The notes below the pieces were generated by a model. The model saw only the letters and a list, made by a program, of their open reading frames with translations, was not told where the DNA came from and searched no databases. Both the position numbers and the translations under genes were made by a program. A stretch of DNA of 37,067 nt, taken from assembly GCA_036563805.1 (NCBI GenBank), contig DATCLS010000001.1, positions 1 through 37,067 of the forward strand, read 5' to 3'. Positions 28,646-35,732 of this stretch are shown here, piece by piece (positions within the stretch are counted from its first letter, which is position 1; each line of letters starts with the position of its first letter). Source of the DNA: DATCLS01 sp036563805 (GTDB lineage: Bacteria; Actinomycetota; Acidimicrobiia; Acidimicrobiales; VFJN01).

Positions 28646-31051
28646 GTGAACACGCCTACGGAAACACGCTCGGCGAGGATCCCGACCGGTCTGCACGAGA
28701 GGTTGACAGTCCTCCAGGCAGGCGCGGACGAGCGCGCCCCTCTGATCGACCACCTGACCGACCTCCTCGGCGGGGATGACGACCTCACGCCCAGTGAGAT
28801 GGGCCTCGTGCGGGGGCCGGCCGAGTTCTTCGACGCCGCCCGCGAGGCGGCGCTCCGCCGCATCGAGGAGCACGAGCGCATCCGGGGCGAGCTGACGTCC
28901 CGGCTGCGGCGGGCCCGCGAGCTCGAGGCGGTCACCGCCAACCGGCGCGACGAGGCCGCAGCCCGGGTGCGGCGCATGTCCGCCCACCTCGACGACTGCG
29001 ACGCGCTGCTCCAGCAGGCGGGCGAGCTGACCAACGCCGCCGAGGAGGCCCGCCGCACGCTCGAGGAGCGCCGGGCCGACGTCGAGGCCGCCCACGCCAA
29101 GCTCGGCCTCGTCGAGGAGCAGCGGGCGGCCGCCGCCCAGATGATCGAGGACGCCTCGCACCAGCTGCGCTACCTCGAGGCCGCCGAGCTCGACGAGACG
29201 GCGCTGCGGCGCGAGCTCGAGGCCGCCGGCCAGGAGCTGCGGGCCGCCGAGGCCGCCCAGGCCGAGGCCAACGACGCGCTCCGGGCCATCGAGCAGGCTG
29301 CGGCCGGCCGCGCCGCCGCCCGCGAGCACGTTTTGTACGAGCGCAACGAGCTGGCCGCCCGCGTCGAGAGCCCGATGCCGGACACCGGGCGCCTCCGGCG
29401 GGCGCTCGAGGCGTTCGACGCCGAGGCCGAGGTCGACGAGCCCGACCTGGTCGCCCGCGAGCTGGCCCGCGAGTGGGACGAGGTCGACGCGGAGCTGAGC
29501 CGCATCGAGGCCGCGCTGCCGACGCCCCCCTCTCCCGAAGAGCTGGAGGCGGCCGAGCGCCGGCTCGACGCCATCGAGTCGACCATCGTCGAGCTCGAGG
29601 CGGCCAGCCACCAGGCCGCCCTCGGCCCCGATGCCCGCGACGAGATCGAGGCCGCCCACGAGGCCGTCCTCGCCGCCGAGGAGCAGCTCGACCAGGCCCC
29701 CGACTACGACGCAGCCGTGGCCCAGCTGCAGCAGGCCCGCGACATCGAGCAGTCGGTCCTGCAGCGGCACGGCTACGAGACCTACCTCGACGTGATCCTC
29801 TCCGGCCCGGCGCCCGAGGGCGAGGACCACGCCGAGCTCATGGACGCCCTCCGGGCCCGCCGGGTGGCCGAGGAGACGCTGGCCCAGCTGCGGGCGGCGG
29901 CCGAGCCCCCGGCCATCGTCACGGCGCTGCGGGTCCGGCGCGACCGCATCCACCGCGAGGCCACCGAGCTGCTGGGCGTCGACCCGGGCGACAACGTGGC
30001 CGAGCTGCTCCACGCCCACCCGGTCGTGCCCCCGGCCCGGGTCCGGGAGCTGGTCGACGCCCTGGGCGAGCTCGGGGTCACGCCCGTCGGCGTCTCGGTG
30101 CGCGAGGCGGCCGAGGCCGTGCTGGCCGAGCAGGAGCAGGAGCTGGCGGAGCGCGAGGAGTGCCGCCGCGAGATCGAGCGGCTCGACCGCGAGCTGGTCG
30201 CCCTCGACGAGGAGGACGCCCGGGCGGCCGAGCAGGCCCAGCGGGTGATGGAGAACGTCCAGGCCACCGCCCACGACGTCGAGGTCGCCTCCGACAAGGT
30301 CCAGCTCTACGAGTCGGAGATGGTCGACCGGGCCTCGCAGGACGAGCGCCGCCTCCAGCGCATCGCCGCCGCCGAGCAGCTCCGCTCGCAGATCACCGCG
30401 GTCACCGACGCCCTCGACCGCTCCAACGAGGAGTACCACGCGGCCCTGGCCCAGGCCGAGGCCGACGTGATCGCGTCCGAGAGCGCGGTCCAGCACGCCA
30501 CGAACGCGCTGGCCGAGGCCGTCCGCAAGCTGCGCCGCATCTCCGACGCCCTCCCGCCGGCGCTGCGGCCCCGCCCGGGCGACGATCCGCTTGCGGAGCT
30601 CCCCCGCCTGCACGAGACACTGGCGGCCGAGGTCGAGCGCGCCGAGGTCGCCCTCGCCGATGCCGAGGAGGAACACCAACAGGCCACCCGAGACATCGAA
30701 GAGTCCCAGGCGGCGCTCGACGCCCACCTCGAGGTCACGCCCACCGAGGACATCGGCGAGGACGACCTCGTGGCCGCCGTCGGCGACCTGGTGGGCGCCG
30801 GGGAGACGCCCGTCGTGCTCGACGACCCGTTCGCCGAGGTCTCCGAGTCCCGCGATCGCCTCCTCGACGAGCTCGTCGCCTGCACCGAACAGCGACCCGT
30901 CGTGCTGCTCACCGACGACCCCGACGTGCTGGGGTGGGCGATCGGCCTGCCGCCGGAGCTCGGCACGGTGACCCGGTTGGCGGTCCCGGACAGGACCGAC
31001 CGCACGTCCGGGGACTCCCCGATCGGAGCGCAGCCGAGACCGGTCGGCTGA
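28646..31051 (+). CDS. SMC-like coiled-coil protein with C-terminal Walker B-type segment
   Basis: This 801-aa, Glu/Ala/Arg-rich protein is dominated by long heptad-type helices (about residues 70-700), broken by Pro-rich hinges (near 289, 395, 450 and 650). Residues about 722-729, PVVLDDPF, then a D-loop-like SESRDRLLDELV and PVVLLTDDPDVLGWA near 751-765, match the Walker B, D-loop and switch region of SMC/RecN/YhaN-like ATPases. No GxxxxGKS/T P-loop is visible in the N-terminal 70 residues and no clear LSGG signature. The switch His is replaced by Asp. No transmembrane helix or signal peptide is seen. It begins 21 nt before the conservon sensor kinase starts, so co-transcription is likely. 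GTG at 28646 lacks a clear ribosome site, so the start is uncertain. Confidence 0.85.
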   Translation: MNTPTETRSARIPTGLHERLTVLQAGADERAPLIDHLTDLLGGDDDLTPSEMGLVRGPAEFFDAAREAALRRIEEHERIRGELTSRLRRARELEAVTANRRDEAAARVRRMSAHLDDCDALLQQAGELTNAAEEARRTLEERRADVEAAHAKLGLVEEQRAAAAQMIEDASHQLRYLEAAELDETALRRELEAAGQELRAAEAAQAEANDALRAIEQAAAGRAAAREHVLYERNELAARVESPMPDTGRLRRALEAFDAEAEVDEPDLVARELAREWDEVDAELSRIEAALPTPPSPEELEAAERRLDAIESTIVELEAASHQAALGPDARDEIEAAHEAVLAAEEQLDQAPDYDAAVAQLQQARDIEQSVLQRHGYETYLDVILSGPAPEGEDHAELMDALRARRVAEETLAQLRAAAEPPAIVTALRVRRDRIHREATELLGVDPGDNVAELLHAHPVVPPARVRELVDALGELGVTPVGVSVREAAEAVLAEQEQELAEREECRREIERLDRELVALDEEDARAAEQAQRVMENVQATAHDVEVASDKVQLYESEMVDRASQDERRLQRIAAAEQLRSQITAVTDALDRSNEEYHAALAQAEADVIASESAVQHATNALAEAVRKLRRISDALPPALRPRPGDDPLAELPRLHETLAAEVERAEVALADAEEEHQQATRDIEESQAALDAHLEVTPTEDIGEDDLVAAVGDLVGAGETPVVLDDPFAEVSESRDRLLDELVACTEQRPVVLLTDDPDVLGWAIGLPPELGTVTRLAVPDRTDRTSGDSPIGAQPRPVG

Positions 31052-31072
31052 CTCGACAAGGATTGATGCACC

Positions 31073-34000
31073 GTGCCTCACCGCATGCCGATCCGTCTCA
31101 AACTCACCGCCGCGCTGGCGATCCCCATCGCCGCGCTGTTGGTGGTTGCCGCCCTGGAGGTCGTCCAGAGCCGCAACGAGGGCAACGAGGTCCGTGAGCA
31201 GACCGAGTTGGCCGAGGCGTCCATCGGCCCCGGTGGGCTGATCTCCAACCTCCAGCACGAGCGCAACTACGGCAGCGTCTGGCTGATGGGGTTCGAGCAG
31301 ACGGTCGAGATCCCCGTCGAGGACTTCGAGGAGGCGACGTCCAACACCGACGAGTCGCTGGAGGCGTTCCGCCGCGACATCGAGTCCAAGGGCGGCGACG
31401 TCGAGGAGATCTACGCGCCGGCGTTCGAGGCCCTCGACCGGCTCCCCGAGATCCGCCGCGCCGTCACCGAGTTCGAGGGCGAACGGGTCCCCGAGAACCA
31501 GCCGCTCGCGGACCCGATGTTCCAGCAGTACACCGAGATCATCACTGCGCTGTTCGAGGCGAACACGCAGGTGGCGCTCGCCATCGACGACCCGACGCTG
31601 CGGCGGGGCGCCGAGCTGCTCGACCTGGCCTCCCGGCAGACCGACGCCATCGCCCGGCTCATCCGCGAGTTCCTGCTGGCCGGCCTCGGCGGCGGCCTCG
31701 ACACGCCCGAGGAGATCGCCGACGCCTCGGCCGTCTACGGCGAGGTCCTGTCCAACCAGGAGGCCATCCGCTCGCTCGGCAACACCGGGCCCTACCGCGA
31801 GATCACCCAGCGCCTGGCCGAGGAGAGCGACTCGACCGGGTTCGTCGACATCGCGGCCGAGGTGCTCGACACCGGCGAGGTGCCGATCGAGGAGGTCCTC
31901 GGGTCGGTCTCGATCGACCCCGACTTCAGCTACTACGGGTTCCGCCAGCGGGCCGGCGAGGTCCTGCAGGCCGAGGCCGACAAGCTGACCGAGGCGGCCC
32001 AGAACCGCCAGCTCTGGTACCTGGGCCTGGCGGTCCTGGCCATCCTGGTGGCCCTCGTCGTCACGTGGCTGATCTCCCGGTCGATCACCCAGCCGCTCCG
32101 GTCGCTGACCCAGCAGGCCAAGCAGATGGCCGAGCAGCGGCTGCCCGACGCGGTGCTCGACATCCTCGAGACGCCGCTGGGCGACAACGTCCAGGTGCCC
32201 AACATCGAACCGGTCACGGTCAGGACGCGCGACGAGGTGGCCGACGTCGCCGACGCCCTCAACACCGTGCAGGACTCGGCACTGGATCTGGCGGTGGAGC
32301 AGGCGGTGCTGCGCCGCAACATCGCCGACTCCTTCGTCAACCTCGGGCGACGCAACCAGAACCTGCTGGGCCGGCAGCTCGACTTCATCACCGAGCTCGA
32401 GTCCAACGAGACCGACCCCGACACCCTCGCCTCCCTGTTCCGGTTGGACCACCTGGCGACGCGCATGCGCCGCAACGCCGAGTCGCTGCTGGTCCTGGCC
32501 GGCATCGACCCGCCCCGCAAGTGGGCGGCGCCCGTGCGGCTCACCGATGTGATCCGGGCCGCCCTCGGCGAGGTCGAGGACTACCAGCGGGTCACCGTCC
32601 GGGGCGTCGAGCCGGCCACCATCCTGGGATCGGCCGCCGCCGACCTCGCCCACCTGTTGGCCGAGTTCATCGAGAACGCCCTCACGTTCTCGCCCCCCGA
32701 CCAGAACGTCGACATCCGGGGCCGCCACCGCCCCGACGGCCACTACACGCTGGCCGTCATCGACTCGGGCCTGGGCATGCCGCCCAACGAGATCGCCCAG
32801 GCCAACCGGCGCCTGGCCGGGGCCGAGTCGTTCACGATCGCCCCGTCCAAGTACCTGGGCCACTACGTGGCCGGCAACCTCGCCGCCCGCCACGGCATCC
32901 ACCTGCAGCTCGACAACTCGCCCGGCAACGGCATCACCGCCACCATCGACCTGCCGCCGTCGCTGCTGACCACCGAGGCGCCGGCCGGCGACCCGATCAC
33001 CCCGCCCCACGGCTCGCGGCCCGTGGCGGCGCCGGCGCCCGACGGCGCGACGGGCGCGGCCGGTGCGGACGGTGCCGCCGGCTCGGCCCCGACCGGCCCC
33101 GAGGGCGCTCCGGTGGGCGCCCCCGCCGCCGCCGGCGCCGGGGCCCAGGGTGTCGGGCCGGGTGCCCCCGCCGGTGCCGCGGGCGCCCCCACCGGCCCGG
33201 GCGCTCCGGCCGTGAACGGCGCCCCCATCCACGCCAGCCCCGACCACGGCACCGCCCAGCCGGCGGCCGGGGCCCCCGCCCCGAACGGTGCGCCGATGGC
33301 CCCGGCCGCCACCGCCGCCGGGATCGGCCGGCCGGGCGCCGGCGCGGTGCCGGGCGCCCCCACCACGCCGGCCCCGCCGCAGCGCACGGCGAGCGGCCTG
33401 GTCAAGCGCTCGCCCCGCGTGGCCGCCGGTCCCCGGCCGTCCAACGTGCCGGACGACGACCTGCTGGCCACGCTCAGCAACTACGCCAACTCGCTGCCCA
33501 AGCGGCGCGACCCGATCCTGCCCGGGTCGCCCGGGCCCATGTCCTCGATGCGGACGGCTCCGCCCCAGGGCTACCAGCCGCCCCCGCAGCCGCAGGGCTT
33601 CCCGACGCCGGGTCCGGCCGCGCCGCCTCGTCCTGCTCCCGCCCAGCCGTCGACGCCGACCCCGCCCTCGGCGCCCGCCGCGCCCCCTGCGCCGGCGGCC
33701 CGACAGGCGCCGGCGTCGGGCGGCAACCCCGCATGGACCGGGCTCGGCAGCCTCGACACCGGCCCCCAGCCTGTCACGCCCTCGGGGCCCGAGACGCCCC
33801 GCCCCCGCCTCGACCCGACCAGCGGGGGCACGACCGCCAGCGGCCTCGCCCGCCGCGTCAAGGGCGCGCAGCTGCCGAACACCCAGCCCCTCTCCCTCCG
33901 GCGGAGCAGTGAACATGCCACGGCCGAGCGGCGCGATTACGGTCGCGACGATCACGGTGCCCCAAGTCACGCGGTCGGCGCCAGCCGACCGCAGGGCAAC

Positions 34001-34162
34001 GGGGGCGCCGTGTCTGGCGACGCCGTGGGAGGCGACGTCGCCAGCGGTGACAACAGCCCGGCCAAGGATGTGTACAGCTTCCTGTCCAGCTTCACGGCAG
34101 GCGTGCAACGGGGCCTCGATGAAGCCCGCCGCAGCACGACGACCCCGGAGGATGAGCAATGA
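31073..34162 (+). CDS. cvnA: Nitrate-sensor-type histidine kinase of a conservon (CvnA-like)
   Basis: This 1029-aa protein has TM1 near 12-30 and a NIT-like helical sensor (about 40-300). TM2 is near 313-337 (LWYLGLAVLAILVALVV), followed by HAMP and a DHp-like segment (LFRLDHLATRMRRNAESLL). The HATPase domain is FIENALTFSPP near 530 and IDSGLGMP near 562. A Pro/Gly/Ala-rich tail of about 380 residues closes the protein. The tail retains two short conserved islands, SGLARRVKGAQLP and YSFLSSFTAGVQRG, that recur in this kinase family. In Streptomyces, CvnA works with CvnB, CvnC and CvnD at the membrane; here the same order follows. GTG at 31073 has AAGGA 10 nt upstream. Its stop overlaps the roadblock ATG. 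Confidence 0.92.
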   Translation: MPHRMPIRLKLTAALAIPIAALLVVAALEVVQSRNEGNEVREQTELAEASIGPGGLISNLQHERNYGSVWLMGFEQTVEIPVEDFEEATSNTDESLEAFRRDIESKGGDVEEIYAPAFEALDRLPEIRRAVTEFEGERVPENQPLADPMFQQYTEIITALFEANTQVALAIDDPTLRRGAELLDLASRQTDAIARLIREFLLAGLGGGLDTPEEIADASAVYGEVLSNQEAIRSLGNTGPYREITQRLAEESDSTGFVDIAAEVLDTGEVPIEEVLGSVSIDPDFSYYGFRQRAGEVLQAEADKLTEAAQNRQLWYLGLAVLAILVALVVTWLISRSITQPLRSLTQQAKQMAEQRLPDAVLDILETPLGDNVQVPNIEPVTVRTRDEVADVADALNTVQDSALDLAVEQAVLRRNIADSFVNLGRRNQNLLGRQLDFITELESNETDPDTLASLFRLDHLATRMRRNAESLLVLAGIDPPRKWAAPVRLTDVIRAALGEVEDYQRVTVRGVEPATILGSAAADLAHLLAEFIENALTFSPPDQNVDIRGRHRPDGHYTLAVIDSGLGMPPNEIAQANRRLAGAESFTIAPSKYLGHYVAGNLAARHGIHLQLDNSPGNGITATIDLPPSLLTTEAPAGDPITPPHGSRPVAAPAPDGATGAAGADGAAGSAPTGPEGAPVGAPAAAGAGAQGVGPGAPAGAAGAPTGPGAPAVNGAPIHASPDHGTAQPAAGAPAPNGAPMAPAATAAGIGRPGAGAVPGAPTTPAPPQRTASGLVKRSPRVAAGPRPSNVPDDDLLATLSNYANSLPKRRDPILPGSPGPMSSMRTAPPQGYQPPPQPQGFPTPGPAAPPRPAPAQPSTPTPPSAPAAPPAPAARQAPASGGNPAWTGLGSLDTGPQPVTPSGPETPRPRLDPTSGGTTASGLARRVKGAQLPNTQPLSLRRSSEHATAERRDYGRDDHGAPSHAVGASRPQGNGGAVSGDAVGGDVASGDNSPAKDVYSFLSSFTAGVQRGLDEARRSTTTPEDEQ
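32283..32410 (+). repeat. 128-bp perfect repeat, copy 1 (in the first sensor kinase)
   Basis: This segment is identical base for base to 36940-37067 in the second sensor kinase. It encodes the HAMP-to-DHp junction (DLAVEQAVLRRNIADSFVN to ELESNE). The flanking upstream sequence differs at many synonymous sites. Confidence 0.95.
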
Positions 34163-34578
34163 CCCTCAGCGACGAGGCACGCAACTTCAACTGGCTGCTC
34201 AACAGCTTCGTCGACCAGACCGCAGGCGTGACCGACGCCGTGGCCGTCTCGTCCGACGGGCTGCTGATGGCGGCCTCGAGCTCGCTCGACAGAGCGTCGG
34301 CCGAGCAGCTCGCCGCCATCATCTCCGGATTCGTGAGCCTGGGGCACGGCGCGTCGCGGTGCTTCGACTTCGCCGGCCTCGAGCAGATCATCGTGGCGAT
34401 GCGCCAGGGGTTCCTGTTCGTGTCGTCGATCTCCGACGGCAGCTGCCTCGGGGTCGTCGCCACGCGCAACTGCGACATCGGCCTCGTCGGTTACCAGACC
34501 ACCCTGCTCGTCGAGCGAGCCGGCCAGGTTCTCACCCCCGCCCTGGTCGCTGAGTTGAAGGCGGGGGTCGTCGCATGA
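34159..34578 (+). CDS. cvnB: Roadblock/LC7 domain protein (CvnB-like)
   Basis: This 139-aa protein has the roadblock fold: FNWLLNSFVDQTAGVTDAVA, SSDGLLMAASSSLDR, QLAAIISGFVSLGHGASRCF and GFLFVSSISDGSCLGVVA. Roadblock proteins regulate small Ras-like GTPases (as MglB does MglA) and dimerise. It is coupled to the kinase upstream and the DUF742 gene downstream by ATGA overlaps. Its expected partner is the GTPase two genes downstream. Confidence 0.95.
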   Translation: MTLSDEARNFNWLLNSFVDQTAGVTDAVAVSSDGLLMAASSSLDRASAEQLAAIISGFVSLGHGASRCFDFAGLEQIIVAMRQGFLFVSSISDGSCLGVVATRNCDIGLVGYQTTLLVERAGQVLTPALVAELKAGVVA

Positions 34579-34910
34579 ACGAAGGTCACGATCTGGTCCG
34601 GCCGTACATCATGACGGGTGGGCGTACCCGCGCCCAGAGGCGTGACCTACGCGTGGAGACGCTCCTCCAGACCAAGAGCGACCACATCCCGCCCTACTTG
34701 CCCGACGAGCAGCAGCTCGTCCTGGACCAGTGCCACCGTGCCCTCTCGGTGGCTGAGGTAGCCGCCCACCTCAACCTCGTCGTCGGCGTCGTCATGATCC
34801 TGGCCGACGATCTGATCTCAGCTGGCCTGCTCGACGTCCACCACACCGACCCCGTCGAGATCGAGCTCTCGATGCTCACGAAGATGATCGAACGGGTCCG
34901 GGCGATCTGA
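34575..34910 (+). CDS. cvnC: DUF742 protein (CvnC-like)
   Basis: This 111-aa protein opens with the DUF742 signature LVRPYIMTGGRTR and continues into a winged-helix-like domain with SVAEVAAHLNLVVGVVMILADDLISAGLL. DUF742 proteins are found almost only in conservons, between the roadblock and GTPase genes. They are thought to be adaptor or DNA-binding-like components. The ATG overlaps the roadblock stop. Confidence 0.95.
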   Translation: MNEGHDLVRPYIMTGGRTRAQRRDLRVETLLQTKSDHIPPYLPDEQQLVLDQCHRALSVAEVAAHLNLVVGVVMILADDLISAGLLDVHHTDPVEIELSMLTKMIERVRAI

Positions 34911-34953
34911 GTGCCGGCATCTGTCACAAGTTTCCTGCGAGAGGTCCCGAGAC

Positions 34954-35544
34954 GTGCAGTCCACCGCTGAAAGCACCGCCACGCGCATCACGTCAGTCAA
35001 GTTCGTCATCGCCGGCGGTTTCGGTGTCGGCAAGACGACGTTCGTCGGTGCGATCTCCGAGATCGAGCCCCTCCGCACCGAGGCTGCGATGACCAGCGCC
35101 TCGACGGGCATCGACGACACCAGCCACATCCAGGGCAAGACGACGACGACGGTGGCCATGGACTTCGGCCGCATCACCGTCGACGACACGCTGGTGATGT
35201 ACCTCTTCGGCACCCCGGGCCAGGACCGGTTCGGGTTCATGTGGGACGACATCTGCCTCGGTGCGCTGGGCGCCGTGGTGCTGATCGACCCCCGCCGCAT
35301 CACCGACAGCTTCCCGGGCATCGACTACTTCGAGGCCAACGCCATCCCCTTCGTGATCGGCGTCAACGTCTTCGACCACGCACCCCGCTACCCGACCGAA
35401 GAGATCCGCGAGGCGGTCGGCGTGAGCGACGACACCCCGATCGTGGAGTGCGACGCCCGCCACAAGGAGTCGGTGAAGATGGTGCTGCTCACGCTCCTGG
35501 AGAGCCTCGTCGCCAAGGCCCAGGCGCGCGCTCAGCTGCGCTGA
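34954..35544 (+). CDS. cvnD: MglA/Ras-like small GTPase (CvnD-like)
   Basis: This 196-aa protein has a P-loop at 21-29 (GGFGVGKTT), an effector-loop Thr-rich segment (ASTGIDDT, then GKTTTTVAMDFG), and G3 FGTPGQDRF at 86-93 with the TPGQ seen in MglA-type GTPases. G4 is reduced to NVFD instead of NKxD, as is common in conservon GTPases. It should cycle GTP/GDP under control of the roadblock protein. GTG at 34954 has GAGAGG upstream. It closes the conservon, 43 nt after the DUF742 stop. Confidence 0.94.
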   Translation: MQSTAESTATRITSVKFVIAGGFGVGKTTFVGAISEIEPLRTEAAMTSASTGIDDTSHIQGKTTTTVAMDFGRITVDDTLVMYLFGTPGQDRFGFMWDDICLGALGAVVLIDPRRITDSFPGIDYFEANAIPFVIGVNVFDHAPRYPTEEIREAVGVSDDTPIVECDARHKESVKMVLLTLLESLVAKAQARAQLR

Positions 35545-35671
35545 GCCACCAAGGTTCGGCGCCCGCTGAGCGCGGCGTCTGGATCGCGCGCGGTGCGGCG
35601 CGCAAGAATCAGCGTGGTGGTGGTGGGCTGATCTGCTGGGGTCGAGTCCGCTGGGGAGCCAACGACACCGG

Positions 35672-35687
35672 GATCGCCTAGGCGATC
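35672..35687. promoter_or_regulatory. Perfect 16-bp palindrome upstream of the second sensor kinase
   Basis: GATCGCCTAGGCGATC is fully self-complementary and lies 45 nt before the TTG start at 35733, in the 188-bp gap after the GTPase gene. It may be an operator dimer site or a promoter-associated element. Confidence 0.55.
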
Positions 35688-35732
35688 GGCGCTGTCGCGC
35701 CCCTCCCCTCGGTGCTCACAGGGGAGACGACG

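Noticed and set aside
28418..34159. 1913-codon open frame on the minus strand opposite the coiled-coil and kinase genes
   Set aside because: It is exactly antisense to two well-supported genes, has a Leu/Gly/Val/Asp/Glu repetitive composition typical of the complement of GC-rich codons, and no recognisable domain. Absence of stops follows from high GC at third positions.
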